64,000 bases of DNA, from positions 78,571,265 through 78,635,264 of the forward strand of contig OZ010586.1 in assembly GCA_963932145.1 (NCBI GenBank), read 5' to 3'. The notes beneath the pieces are model-generated. The model was not told the origin of the DNA, made no database searches, and was given only the letters and a program-made list of their open reading frames with translations. Origin of the DNA: Acanthosepion lycidas. Taxonomy: Eukaryota > Mollusca > Cephalopoda > Sepiida > Sepiidae. Position 1 is the stretch's first letter. Every line of letters begins with the position of its first letter. This document shows, piece by piece, positions 1-10,540 of this stretch. A program made the position numbers and the translations under genes.

Positions 1-360
1 TAGCATACTTTCTTTATAGAAAATAAAAAACTTCATTTATATTCTTCTGATATCTCCTCAGCGATCTTCATTTTTTTTTTTTTTTTTGGTTTTTTAAATG
101 TTTGGTCAAATATCTCTACCAATGGCAGATACTATTAAGGGCACTCACATATATTTGGTGAAACCAACACGAGTAAAACTGAATTAAAATATCCAGCTTG
201 TAAAATACTTGGATTTGAACTTATATATTTTTTTGTTCACTTTTTACTTCCTTTTTGGAATGAGGAATTATCAATATAATTTATTTGAACCATTATTCAC
301 AACTTGATAATTATAGCAATTTTCCAAGCATAGCTTAGATACAGCACAAGGCTGAAATTA
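1..360. other. No feature seen
   Basis: AT-rich sequence with a short T-run near 70-86. I see no gene, transposon end or tandem repeat. Confidence 0.5.
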
Positions 361-437
361 TGGAGCACCAAGTGAGAATCAAACTCACTATTCAGTCATA
401 TCTGTTTTGCTAACCATTAAAACACACAAGGTGCCCA
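361..437 (-). repeat. tRNA-derived SINE head
   Basis: On the minus strand a Pol III A-box-like stretch (TAATGGTTAGCAA) is followed by a B-box-like GAGTTTGATTCTCAC. This is the layout of a tRNA-derived SINE head. It does not fold into a clean cloverleaf, so it is not a tRNA gene. Confidence 0.5.
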
Positions 438-921
438 AACTTAATAATTATAAGTTATTATAGAACAACGTTTCAACCAAGGATACTCAAGCTAACATCA
501 GGTGCTTCTTGTTTGACTGATATGGGATATCTTTTGATTATTGTGTTATTTCTTCCCTATGATGGCCACTTTGTTCCTGTTGAACAACTGTATATTGTAC
601 TTGATACTGGGATTGAACTCATGTTTATTACATGACAGCACCACTTGTATAATCAGCTTCTATACTGACTACACCACTATCCTGAAGAATATCAGTGTTG
701 TGATGTATTGAGGGAGGATGATATATATTGAATCACATTTAATAAACAAGGAACACGTGGTGGACATGTTGGATCTTTATACAGAAGTCATAAAGTGAAA
801 TAATATGGGCGAAGCTGTAATGATACTAGGGGACATAAACATCCTATTTATATATGTATATCACAAGCAGTATATTTTTGGAGCCATTAAATCCAATGTC
901 AGATGGTTTCAATATTTAAAC
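438..921. other. Gap with one weak tRNA-like SINE trace
   Basis: Positions 601-678, read on the minus strand, carry GTGGTGTAGTCAGT and then GAGTTCAATCCCAG, a weak A-box/B-box pair like other SINE heads here. Nothing else is recognisable. Confidence 0.35.
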
Positions 922-1212
922 CATTTACATTATTCAAACTATTGTCCGCATCTTTGTCGCCATATTTATTACAACGTTTTTCGACCATTGTACTGTCCGG
1001 CCTTCTTCGGGTGGTCGAAATGTCAAACTGAACCCTTTATTTCACTCACCGGGGTAGACTATTTTACTTCCACGTGCCATGCTTAATGGATGTCAGTTAT
1101 CTCCTGTTATTTCCCCTCTGCAAGTTCTCCACTGCCTTAACCAGGTATTGAACTCACACCCTTTGGGTTCTGTCACTGGCTCTAACCAATACTTTTATCC
1201 ACTGTGCCATGT
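922..1212 (-). mobile_element. SINE-1, near full length
   Basis: Read on the minus strand, the tRNA-like head lies at the right end (CACAGTGGATAAAAG, then a B-box-like GAGTTCAATACCTGG). It is followed by the shared body (TGACATCCATTAAGC; GTCTACCCC; GGTTCAGTTTGACATT) and the tail with GGTCGAAAAACGTTG and GGACAATAG. At least five other places in the window have the same head, body and tail, which defines the family. A plus-strand tail of the same family starts only a few bases to the right, making an inverted pair. Confidence 0.75.
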
Positions 1213-1219
1213 GTCCTTC

Positions 1220-1313
1220 AGGACGTTGTAAAATATATTGCGACAAAGATGAGGACAATAGTCCGAATAATGTAAATAGTGTACATAATACCTCATCTCA
1301 GAAATATAGACAG
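1220..1313 (+). mobile_element. SINE-1 tail fragment
   Basis: Contains GACGTTGTAAAATATATTG, GATGAGGACAATAG and CTCATCTCAGAAATATAGAC, the diagnostic SINE-1 tail on the plus strand. It abuts the minus-strand copy at 922-1212 in opposite orientation. Confidence 0.75.
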
Positions 1314-1458
1314 TTTTAATATTTGCTTATCAATCTTTGTTCTACCTTTGCTAAATTAGCAATCCATTTTGGTGATGAAATAATTAAGACATATAAAATA
1401 TCCTATATTAGCAAAACAATGGCATTTGATGATGGTTAAAATGTATTTGGCTGAAACA

Positions 1459-1752
1459 GTCAGTCAGTTATGTGCCATGCATGATACACACTTAGGTAAT
1501 CATGAGTCTTTCAATACATGACTGACGAGGCAGATTTCTGCAGTAGGTTGCCATTTCTGTCTGCAGTATACCAGTTGCCATCAAAGTCTATAGAACCCAG
1601 TCTGTCCTGCTATTTACCCATAGCTGGGGAGAGAAGAAGAGGATTCATACCTTTCCTAAGGGTATTAGCATGTAAGTGAATGTAATGGATTCAACTGGAA
1701 TTTGAACTCAGCTCTCTGATTCCTGAATCTGAGTTGCTACACCACCATGCTG
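1459..1752 (-). mobile_element. SINE-OR, near full length
   Basis: tRNA-derived SINE. On the minus strand the head is at the right (ATGGTGGTGTAGCAACTC, then GAGTTCAAATTCCAG). It is followed by the conserved body (GCATTCACTTACATGC-like, GGAAAGGTATGAATCC-like, TATAGAACC/GGTTCTATAG, AAATGGCAACC-like) and an end near GCATGGCACATAACTGACTG. Six other copies in the window share this order. The match to the octopus OR SINE type rests on family knowledge and is inferred. Confidence 0.75.
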
Positions 1753-2041
1753 AAAGACCATTTCTATAATAACACCTATGATAATCAAATGAGAGAATAA
1801 ATTGTTTGAATAAATTATACTATTTGTTGCAAATTTTGTCACTTTTTAGAAAATAAAATTGTCAAGCATGTTAGGAATTGCTTCTTAGTAGTGCATTAGT
1901 TTACATGGAATAATGCGCTCTGTTGCCAAAATGCAGCAAATGTCATATTGCAGTTAATTAAAAACACTTATGTTAACATACAAACAACTGATCACAAGCC
2001 TCAACTCTAAACATCCTTAAAGCACTGTTTTTCAAAATACT

Positions 2042-2225
2042 GAATTGTTATGTAATGACAGTGAATGATGGACAATCTCCTCAAAAATGAAGAAACTTGC
2101 GGCAACAGAAATGCGATTCTACAGAAGGATGCTGAGAATATGGAAGGAATATGTGAGCAATGATAAAGTTTTAGAGGAAATGGAAGCAAAAAAACACTTA
2201 TACTTAACATCAGAAAAAGGTAGTT
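2042..2225 (+). pseudogene. LINE-B (RTE-like) C-terminal RT fragment
   Basis: Translation gives ECWTISSKMKKLAATEM, then FYRRMLRI, EYVSNDKVLEEMEAK and YLTSEK. This is the conserved segment just after the RT domain in RTE/BovB-type non-LTR retrotransposons, and it recurs at 6700-7300 and 53503-54177. It lacks the catalytic palm and the endonuclease, so it is a 5'-truncated dead copy that runs into a (TA)n tract. Confidence 0.75.
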
Positions 2226-2251
2226 CATGCGCACATAATGAGGTAATATAT

Positions 2252-2365
2252 ATATATATATATATATAGTATTTATTTAAAATTATAACATAAATATATT
2301 ATAATATCATTACAAAAATGGCCATTTTGTCCACCACTTCTGGAATCTTATCAAGTGATGGTGTT
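2252..2365 (-). repeat. Dispersed repeat ending in (TA)n
   Basis: The minus strand reads ACACCATCACTTGATAAG, CCAGAAGTGGTGGAC, AAAATGGCCATTTTTG and TTATGTTATAATT, ending in (TA)n. The same order occurs on the plus strand at 46855-47012, also ending in (TA)n. The family is unidentified. Confidence 0.65.
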
Positions 2366-2538
2366 GTTGGCTAAATAAAGAGTTTATATTACAACCGAAA
2401 CAAGTGTGTACAAGTGAAAACAAAATACAAATATCGTTGTCCCACATTGGACTTATCAGTCACAAATGTGCCTGCATGCGACATGTACAGACTTACTCTT
2501 GATCTTTGTTTTGTGAACCCAAGCCATGATGATGATGA

Positions 2539-2540
<2 letters not shown>

Positions 2541-2581
<41 letters not shown>
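2541..2581. repeat. (TA)n microsatellite
   Basis: About 20 TA dinucleotides, preceded by a short (GAT)n run and directly followed by the inverted-repeat element at 2582. Confidence 0.95.
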
Positions 2582-2582
<1 letters not shown>

Positions 2583-3056
2583 ATGAAGAAAAATATACGG
2601 AAAAAACAAACAAAAATCCTTATATGCAATTATGCCGTTTTAATGTTAATATAATGTCAACGTCAGGCGTTTCGGTCTAAAAAACCATCTTCAGGACATA
2701 TTCATAAAATATAATTAACATTATCAATTCAACATGACGAAGACGATGGACATAAGAACAAGACTTATCCAAACAGATAACTGAAAGTTTTATGATCAGC
2801 GTTCAGTTTTAAACATGGTCACTTTGTCGTCACGTGGGCAACGCTGTGAAAACATATTCCTAAAATTTGAGTATTTTGAATAAAAAATGAAAAATGAAAA
2901 GAATTCTATTTTGATCTAAAATTTATATGTATGCTTGTCAAGCATTAATCTAAAGAAGCCAGGTCTAGCATTCACTGTGCGTGAGATGGATATTATGCCT
3001 ATGGATAATTGTATATAAGGATTTTTGTTTGTTTTTTCCGTATATTTTTCTTCATA
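2582..3056. mobile_element. 475-bp element with 50-bp terminal inverted repeats
   Basis: Positions 2582-2631 and 3007-3056 are inverted copies, 50 bp each with one mismatch (outer end TATGAAGAAAAATATACGG). The interior holds CGTTTCGGTC...ACCATCTTCAGG, which reversed resembles the GAAGATGG...GACCGAAACG string often seen near Penelope-type or LINE 3' ends. It has no coding capacity. It could be a MITE or a Penelope-like terminal structure; the class is open. Confidence 0.7.
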
Positions 3057-3084
3057 CTGTCGGATCTATATCCATATATTTGCT

Positions 3085-3121
<37 letters not shown>

Positions 3122-3203
3122 CGCTAAGTTGTATCAAGCACTTTTTAAAAAAAAGTAAATTCTAAAGAACTGTGGATACTTAATCTCTTTATTTCTCTTT
3201 ATT

Positions 3204-3259
<56 letters not shown>

Positions 3260-4105
3260 TATCCACATATATGTCACTGTGTATGTCTGTGCACACACAT
3301 GTATGTGTATATGTGTGTCTTAAGTTCTCAAACAGGTGTGTTCATGAAGTAAAATTTTGCTATCGAACTAATTTTGCTGTTTCATCTCATCATCTGATGC
3401 ATTTCTTCAGTCAATTTCATAATTCCGTCACAGAGAACTTTTACAGTCTTTCAAAGAACTCAAACAAGAGACGGGATTAGGATAAAATATATGGAAATTA
3501 AATTTTAAACGAACATACACACACACCCATGCATATATATGCATATACATTTAATGCAAATATAAAATTTACACCTTAACTGATTGGTTTTACTTCCAGC
3601 ATTCAAATTTCTAGCAATTACTCCATCCATTTTATTTTCTTATTTTTCTTTTATATATATATAATATATATAAGTACCTCCACGAGATCGCTAAAAAAAG
3701 AGTATAGCATGATGAAAAAGATGCCAAACTTGACAAAAACAAAATTGTATCGTCTAAATGTTTATGTTATTATAAAGAGGAAAGATCAAAGGTATTTTGG
3801 GGATATTTTTTTACATTTTTTAATTGTTCCTAGCATCTCCGAAATTTTCGTTAAAAATCTTGTTTTTTTTGAATCAGCAAAATTGACCATTTTTTTCCAT
3901 TTTATAAAAAAACTGGAAATATCATTTTGAAATTCTTTTAAATATCAATTATCATTTTTTCAAAAGTTATTTTAAGAAGATCAGAAATAATAACGTTTAT
4001 TTAAATTTCATATGCACTTTTCATTAATGCAAGGTTCATTTTTTTCATTGTGTGTGTCTGTGTGTATGTGAGTATACACATGTGCCAGCCTGCATGTGTA
4101 TATAC

Positions 4106-4166
<61 letters not shown>

Positions 4167-5033
4167 TGCAAATTTGGTTAAAGACCAACAAAAAAAATGT
4201 GTTATGACTTTTTCAATTGCCCCATATTGTGACTGAATATAAATTATTTTTCTCTGAATTAATGGAATAGGAATTTCTCAGTATTTACATTTGAACTAAT
4301 GTCCTTTTCACTTTTAGCACCAAGACATTTCAACCTTTCAGGTTTCTTCAGGTTGTCTGTTAATCTGAGTCTCCCTTCAGGGAATTTTGATTTGAACTCT
4401 TTCCTTAATCCACAGTTGTATATTCTTCTCATTCCTACCTCCATGTGTGGTGATACATTGTCTTGTTCTTTTTAGTACTGCTAAGTTGCAGTTAACCATG
4501 TTCATACCGACACTGAGTCTGTATTACTTGGCCCAGGGATTTATATTACATTGCCACCAAATTCACGAGCCAACAGTTTAATTAACTGAATTAACTGAAA
4601 TGGATTGGCTGAAAACAGACTCTGCTGAAAATTCTTTATTATAACCTGCCACGTTCAACTATGCATGGAATTTAGGTAGACTCCTGTTGCACTTTAAAGA
4701 CAAATTGTAAATGCAAAGCTATTAAGATCCTACTTCCATCTTTTAAAATAAATGCCAGAGATCCGCTTTAAATGAATAACGCAACGTTATAAAGGCAATG
4801 CCCGCTCTGAAATCTCTTGCCTGAGCTAACTGGGAGAGTTAAGAGTGAACATGAAATCCAAATCTAATATATCAGCTGCGTTATCCAACAACTTTCTCAT
4901 TTGCACTAACTGCGGAATGGTTTGCAAATTGCAAGCTGGGTGGATATGTTACAAGAAACATAAACATAAGAAATGAAAAATTACTTCTTATGTTCTTTAA
5001 ACCGATCTGCTAGGCCCTCATACATTGGAATCA

Positions 5034-5036
<3 letters not shown>
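3057..5036. other. AT-rich gap with TA tracts
   Basis: Holds (TA)n tracts at about 3087-3119, 3206-3255, 3652-3672 and 4106-4163, plus short GT/CA-rich runs near 3285-3315 and 4045-4100. No coding or transposon match is recognisable. Confidence 0.6.

Positions 5037-5072
<36 letters not shown>
5037..5072. repeat. (TA)n microsatellite
   Basis: About 18 TA units that end exactly where the M1 terminus begins, consistent with a TA-targeting transposon having inserted in, or expanded from, TA. Confidence 0.9.
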
Positions 5073-5073
<1 letters not shown>

Positions 5074-5505
5074 GGTGCTGTGCAAAAGTAAGTGAACCCC
5101 TGAGATAATATTTAAAATAAACAAATCAACAAATCTTAATTAAGTTATATATTCATTAATAAACTTTTATAAAATCAATTTTGACCACTTTATATATAGA
5201 GTGTATGGACAAATTGTCATCTAAATTACACAAAAATGAAAATAACACTGACAACTCATATGAAAAGATGTATTTACAAAAATTACATAAAAAATACCTT
5301 TCAATACTAAACTTATTCAAAAAAATTGCCATCGACGTCCAGACAACATTGGAATCTCATGCAACTCTTCTGGATGGTCACCTTGTTTAAGTTAGTGAAT
5401 GCTGCCATAATCCTTGCCTTCACTTTTGTTGGTCTCCCACTCAACTGTACCACACACACCTCGGGAGTTAGGTCGCCAGATGTAAGGTGTGATGTGATCA
5501 CAAAA
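5073..5505 (-). mobile_element. M1 (Tc1/mariner superfamily) 3' remnant with transposase C-terminus
   Basis: The left end is CGGTGCTGTGCAAAAGTAAG next to TA. The inverse of this terminus is at 52535-52698, which supports its being a real transposon end. On the minus strand 5501-5313 encodes the transposase C-terminus (SGRPTKVKARIMAAFTNLNK, then DVDGNFFE). The same segment is in the copy at 43480-44250 (GDFIE). The DDE catalytic region and the 5' end are missing, so it is inactive. Confidence 0.75.
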
Positions 5506-5508
5506 ATT

Positions 5509-5790
5509 ATCTTTTTTTTTAAAATGTTTCACCCCCAAGCAAGGCAGGAAGCCATTAGCATGCAAGGGGTTACAGAGAGTTGGAGCAAGAACAAAGAGGA
5601 GTGATAGAGGAAAGGATGAAGAGAAGGATAGGAGATAGATCAAGGCATCTGGAAACATCGATTGACATTACAAACTGGTTGAACAAAGTAGGTATAGAGG
5701 GTTTACTATTGTTAAGGACACTCTTGCAGAGACACCAATGATCGTTGGACTCAAATTTGCGAGATGCAATACATTCTTTCATTCAAGCAG
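5509..5790 (-). pseudogene. LINE-A 3' end
   Basis: The minus strand ends with CCTTGCTTGGGGGTGAAAC followed by an A-run, the 3' terminus of LINE-A seen also at 29832 and 34555. Residual protein text includes TLCNPLHANGFLPCLG. It begins directly after the M1 remnant. Only the last ~280 bp of the element remain clear. Confidence 0.65.
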
Positions 5791-6028
5791 CAAATAGTAA
5801 CTTTGCTTCATTGAGGACACACTTACAGTTGTTATGGGCAGAGACAAAAAGATGTCTGTTGCAGTCAGACATGTCACTATGATATAGGTGGAAGAAGGGA
5901 TTCCTATGTGCAATGGTAGCTAAGCAAGCAGCAGAGAACTAAGAGGAGGAGCACGATTTGACCATATATTTTCTTGAAGAGATGAAAGCCTCAATTCCAG
6001 CCTTAACCCCCAAGTTATGTACGTATAT

Positions 6029-6566
6029 AGGAGATAACTGATAACTGACATCCATTAAACATGGCATGTGGAACTACCCCAGTGAGCAAAATAAAGGGTT
6101 CAGTTTGACATTCCAATCCCCTGAAGGAGGCCAGAATATACAATGGCCGAAACGTTCTGATAAATATGGCAACAAAGATGAGGACAATAGTTCGAATAAT
6201 GTAAATAGTGTACATAATACCTCATCTCAGAAATATAGACAGATACTGAAAGGCCGAAATGTTGTAATAAATATGGTGACAAAGATGAGGACAATAGTCT
6301 GAATAATGTAAATAGTGTACATAATACCTCATCTCAGAAATATAGACAGATACTGAAGAGCCGAAATATTGTAATAAATATGGCGGCAAAGATGAGGACA
6401 ATAGTCTGAATAATGTAAATAGTGTACATAATACCTCATCTCAGAAATATAGACAGATACTGAAGAGCCGAAATGTTGTAATAAATATGGCGGCAAAGAT
6501 GAGGACAATAGTCTGAATAATGTAAATAGTGTACATAATACCTCATCTCAGAAATATAGACAGATA
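6029..6566 (+). mobile_element. SINE-1 with four tandem tail units
   Basis: The body starts at GGAGATAACTGATAACTGAC, continues through GGTTCAGTTTGACATTCC and GAAGGAGGCCAGAA, and reaches the tail at about 6139. The tail unit (CCGAAATGTTGTAATAAATATGG, split here as CCGAAATGTTG and TAATAAATATGG, then GAGGACAATAGTC and CTCATCTCAGAAATATAGAC) is repeated with junctions at 6246, 6353 and 6460, an exact 107-bp period. The tRNA-like head is missing. The units are over 95% alike by eye, so the amplification is recent relative to the element. Confidence 0.85.
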
Positions 6567-6699
6567 TTTCTGTTATGTGACACAATTTGAACTTTGACTC
6601 ATGGTAGCAGTTGAGATTCAAGTTTAATAAAAAGCAGTTTAAATGACATATTAATTTTTTCTTCATTAGGTTACAGACTTATTGATGGAATTTACCAAT

Positions 6700-7300
6700 G
6701 TTCTTCTTCATTGTTTCATGTCCCTTCAGGATGTTGGCTTACAATTTCTTGTCAATTGTAGATCTTGATTAATTTTGCCCCTTTGTCTTCTCACCTAAAT
6801 CCTGCTTGCCATCCATTTACTCAAGTTTGCTAGGTAAGTTATCGGTAATTTTCCCCCATCCCTCAACTCTGTCTTGTGAGTTTAAAAATTTACAAGCCCT
6901 CTTTTTTCATTATGTGCACTAAAAGTTTCAAATATTTCTTTTTGATGTTAAGTATAAGTACCCTTTTGTCTCCATTTTCTCTAAAACTTTGTCATTACTC
7001 ACATGTTTAGCCCATGGTATTCTTAGCATCTTTCTATAGAACCACATTTCTGTTGCTTCAAATTTCTGCTTCCTCAGTGAGGAGATTGTCCAGCATTCAC
7101 TACCATATAGGAGGACTGACATTATGTAACAGTTCAGTACTCTTTTCTTTTTTCAAATCAAATTTTCATATTTTTTTCATACCTTACTTAAAGTTTGGAA
7201 GGCATTTTTCATTATTACATAGCAGTTCAGTTCTCTTTTTTTTTTTGGTTTATAACAAAATTTTCCTGTTGCTTAGTACATACTTGATAATATATTTTCA
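6700..7300 (-). pseudogene. LINE-B (RTE-like) RT C-terminal fragment
   Basis: On the minus strand 7122-6928 encodes MSVLLYGSECWTISSLRKQ, then FEATEMWFYRKMLRIPW, KHVSNDKVLEKMETKG and YLTSKR. The motif order matches the RTE/BovB post-RT region. Downstream minus-strand sequence to about 6700 is the eroded 3' part. No endonuclease or catalytic YADD is present. Confidence 0.8.
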
Positions 7301-7431
7301 ATGCAATTAACCTGACAATTCTTCACAGATCCCAGGGATTGTGTGTAAGTGATTTGCATCATTTTATCAAATCAAGGCACCCTTAATGTTTAAGGATTTT
7401 TGTGACCAAGATTCAGCTAAGCAAATATAAG

Positions 7432-7435
<4 letters not shown>

Positions 7436-7471
<36 letters not shown>
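7436..7471. repeat. (TA)n microsatellite
   Basis: About 18 TA units, followed by unique sequence leading into the hairpin element at 7545. Confidence 0.9.
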
Positions 7472-7474
<3 letters not shown>

Positions 7475-7544
7475 GAAATATACTCTTAAGGTGTGATATA
7501 TTTATGGGATAAAGTGCTCAATATCAGAGATAGAGCGTGTGTAA

Positions 7545-7675
7545 ATATAAAAGTGAACATTGAAGTCAACACTTAGAGGTGACAGGCTGTTTCATGCTAT
7601 TTGCAATCATCAGACTTGACAATTGTGTCTAGCATGAAACAGCCTGTCGACTCTAAGTGCTGACTTCAATGTTCA

Positions 7676-7684
<9 letters not shown>
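7545..7684. repeat. Hairpin-forming inverted repeat, 54-bp arms
   Basis: Arms 7545-7598 and 7631-7684 are inverted copies with three mismatches in 54 bp, around a 32-bp loop (7599-7630). Core of one arm: AGCATGAAACAGCCTGTC. Just upstream, 7516-7536 matches (reverse-complemented) 18359-18379 next to the other hairpin at 18248-18350, so the two appear to be one family. A right-hand (TA)n adjoins. No ORF. Confidence 0.85.

Positions 7685-7736
<52 letters not shown>
7681..7736. repeat. (TA)n microsatellite
   Basis: About 28 TA units directly continuing from the right arm of the hairpin element. Confidence 0.95.
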
Positions 7737-7740
<4 letters not shown>

Positions 7741-8099
7741 AAGATATATTTTATGTATGTAGTTTGTTTTTTACAGAATCTAATCTTTGTTACAGAAATT
7801 TTTAGAGTTTGAGAAAAATTAATTCTTATAGGGCAAACGAAGAAATTGGCTCTTAATTGGGTGATTAATAATATGAGGCTCCATTTTAGCAATGTAAATT
7901 AAATATTGACTTAAAGAAAGATGGACATAAATAAAGATTCTGGTTTTATACACTTCAGAATCATTTTAGTAACTTCCCCTATAAAAGAGTTTTTTTTTTT
8001 CTCAAAACCAAACACGTGGTTCATTATGTCATACCAGACAATTTTTCTTGAAACATTTTGTGTGCATAATGTGCATTTCAAATCTTGTGCATTAAATAC

Positions 8100-8612
8100 T
8101 GCTCAGATAACTGGTTTGGTTCTCCTATATATCTCAATAAGATTCTCAATAAAATCCAAAAAAGATCTGTAATATTATTGATCCTGAGCTGGCATCTCAA
8201 ACTTAGTCTCCCTCCACCACTGTGACCTGGCTTCCCTTTTTGTTTTCTATAAATATTTTCTTGGCAATTATTCTCATGAGCTCTCCGCCTTGGTAACGTC
8301 AACCACATAAATTTAAGCTAACTACTAGATTGGCAATTAGGTCTCATTGTTTTACTGTTGAAATAACTGCATGTAACCAGAAGTTCTATTCTAATAGTTT
8401 CTCTTTTATTACTTATCACTTCTGGATATCTCTTCTGGTTTCTTGCTTCCCTGCTAACTACAACCTTGAAAAATCGACATTGTCTGTCTTACTGAAACAT
8501 TCATTTTTATTGTCCTTTCTCTTCATTAAAGTTTCCTCATTCTTTTCACACTCAGTAAGCTCTTGCATCTTAGTTGGTATTATCACTTTGTTTGGAATGA
8601 AATGATTAAAAA
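8100..8612 (+). pseudogene. LINE-A 3' portion
   Basis: AATAAAATCCAAAAAAGATC, CTGAGCTGGCATCTCAAAC, CCACTGTGACCTGGCTTCC and AACCAGAAGTTCTATTC align in order with the LINE-A copy at 52025-52310. The copy ends near GGAATGAAATGATTAAAAA, the element's oligo-A terminus. Multiple frameshifts; only the extreme RT C-terminus and 3' UTR remain. Confidence 0.75.
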
Positions 8613-8773
8613 TACCTTCTGGATGAAATGAAGATTAGATTCAGTAAAAGAAGGTGAAGCTATTATCTTTTTAATTATGTTTGCTTAATCAAGTCTTAAC
8701 CAATATAATGAATCCTATAATTTAAAAATTATATATTTGTTTTCTCTTTTAAAAACCATGATTACAAGGATAG

Positions 8774-8834
8774 ATGAGACACCAAAGCTAAGCAACATTG
8801 AACCTGATCAGTAACTTGATGAATGACCACATAG
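8774..8834 (+). repeat. 5S rRNA-like fragment
   Basis: CCAAAGCTAAGCAACATTGA, then CCTGATCAGTAACTTGATGA and ATGACCACATAGGA resemble the internal control region and 3' half of metazoan 5S rRNA (consensus GAAGCTAAGCAACAT and GGTCAGTACTTGGATGG). It is truncated and runs straight into a (GGA)n tract. Probably a 5S-derived retroposed scrap, not a gene. Confidence 0.55.
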
Positions 8835-8959
8835 GAGGAGGAGGCAGAGGAGGAGGCAGAGGAGGAGGAGGAGAAGAAGAAGAAGAAGAAGAAGAAGAAG
8901 AAGAAGAAGAAGAAGAAGAAGAACCACCACCACCACCACCACCACCACCACCACCACCA
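8833..8959. repeat. Compound (GGA)n-(GAA)n-(CCA)n microsatellite
   Basis: Imperfect GGA units (8833-8874) give way to GAA units (about 8873-8922) and then to CCA units (about 8923-8959). Long frames through it encode only homopolymers of G, E, P, S, W or F and are artefacts of the repeat. Confidence 0.95.
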
Positions 8960-9049
8960 ATATATGTCAATCTTTGCACAGTACTTTCTTTTTTTTATCA
9001 AATCTAATGATGGAAGCACAATCTTGTTGTGGTAGGACTTCACAAATGT

Positions 9050-9464
9050 AATTAATTATCATTCATTAAGCTTTAGCACTTGGCAGCCAATGTTCATCTT
9101 TTGCTGATATTCATAATCCATTTAATTCCATGATGACAAATTTGTTTTCATTGAGTTATTAAAGATACCATAATAAAATTTTCTTCCTTCACAAACCTAA
9201 CTTCAAATGGAGATTGGGCACAAAATGGGTCTTGGAGTGATGTGAAATTCTCCATATGATCTTTTTGAAACCAGTTTTGAAATGATTTGTTTAGCTGATA
9301 TAGGTGTTCTTCAAAAACAAATTTTGTATCGTCATTGAAATCAACTTCACAGGAGACCAAAAAGTGACTGCAATAATTTGAAAACACTTTTCACCACCCT
9401 TCTTGGATTGCCCCACACTTCTGCCAAAGAACTTCTGCTTGCAACCGGTAGATGGCGCCACCAA
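9050..9464. other. No feature seen
   Basis: AT-rich with no recognisable element apart from a slightly GC-richer patch near 9400-9460 (CAACCGGTAGATGGCGCC). Confidence 0.4.
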
Positions 9465-9660
9465 AGCAGTATAAAAATTTCATTCTCTTCCTTTTTTTAC
9501 ATCTTAGTACCATTATTGCTTTGCTCGGGGTGAAATGATTAAAAAAAAACCTTCTAGAAGAAATGACGATTAGATTCAGTGAAAGAAAATCAAAGTATAT
9601 AGGGAAATATTTCTTCATAATTCTGTTGATTTAAAATTGCTTAACAGAGTTTTAACTAAA
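9465..9660 (+). pseudogene. LINE-A 3' terminus plus shared flank
   Basis: TTTGCTCGGGGTGAAATG followed by an A-run is the LINE-A 3' end. The next ~60 bp (ACCTTCTAGAAGAAATGACG, ATTAGATTCAGTGAAAG) also match the sequence after the LINE-A copy at 8612, so the two copies share flank as well as element. Confidence 0.6.
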
Positions 9661-9789
9661 ATAATTATAATAATGTTCTAACCTTATTTGAATAGTGTCA
9701 GGTTAACCTAGTAACAACATTGGCAATTTCAAGGGTATTGAATTAAATGCTTTCAAGTCGTCATGCTAATATTTACTCATATTTCAATT

Positions 9790-9905
9790 TTAGCTTGTGG
9801 AAATTTCCTCCCACAGCTTGCTTTTCACTCAGATTTGATCTTTAAAAATTTAAATGCAATGTCAATCATTATGTTCTGTCTTCTTAATGTTATTTCATGC
9901 TTTTA
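9790..9905 (+). pseudogene. LINE-A scrap
   Basis: TTTAAAAATTTAAATGCAAT and GTCAATCATTATGTTC match the LINE-A 3' UTR strings at 52350-52380 and 20260-20296. Short and isolated. Confidence 0.5.
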
Positions 9906-10540
9906 AATACATCCATGAATAAACAATAAGCCAGGAAATGATGATTTAATTCTGAAAGCAATGGAAAGCTTTTCTGTTTATTGAAAATTGGCTTTATTGA
10001 CTATTTCTTATTGGAGCGTTCAGTTCTACAGTAGTCCCACAAAGTACATGATGCAGAAGTAATACCACCCATATATACCTCCCAGAAATACTTTCTTGCC
10101 ATTATGTTTGTAGGTATTTCTATGAAGTATATGTAATGGGCTAGGTACGTGTAATGTAAGTTACCCCATTTCCTATGTATTAGTAGTTGAGAGAGGATTC
10201 CTTTTCACTTTTTTTATACTGAAAATGAAATGAATAAAACGTACAACAATAAAAACAACAACGAGATTTTGAGAGATGGGTTGAAATTAATGACAAGAAT
10301 TTGTATTTTTCTTCTTGTGAATGTTACTTACAGTGTTGGTTTTGTGTGTGTTAATTATTCTTAAAGTTATTGTCTCTTTTTGTTTCTTTAAAATTTGGGC
10401 TTACTTGTGTATAATTGTTCCGAGAATTTTGTGGTTAAGAGTAGGTTTTGAAACTGTCATCTCTGGATTTTCACAGAGTGAAGAAGATACATCTGTGTTG
10501 TTCTTTTTACTACTGCTACTGCCACCTGCTTGTGGTGGAA
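9906..10540. other. No feature seen
   Basis: AT-rich unique-looking sequence. No motif, ORF or transposon end that I can support. Confidence 0.45.

Noticed and set aside
8762..9043. Open frames on both strands rich in W, F, S, P, G or E
   Set aside because: Products of the GGA/GAA/CCA triplet tract; homopolymer residues only.
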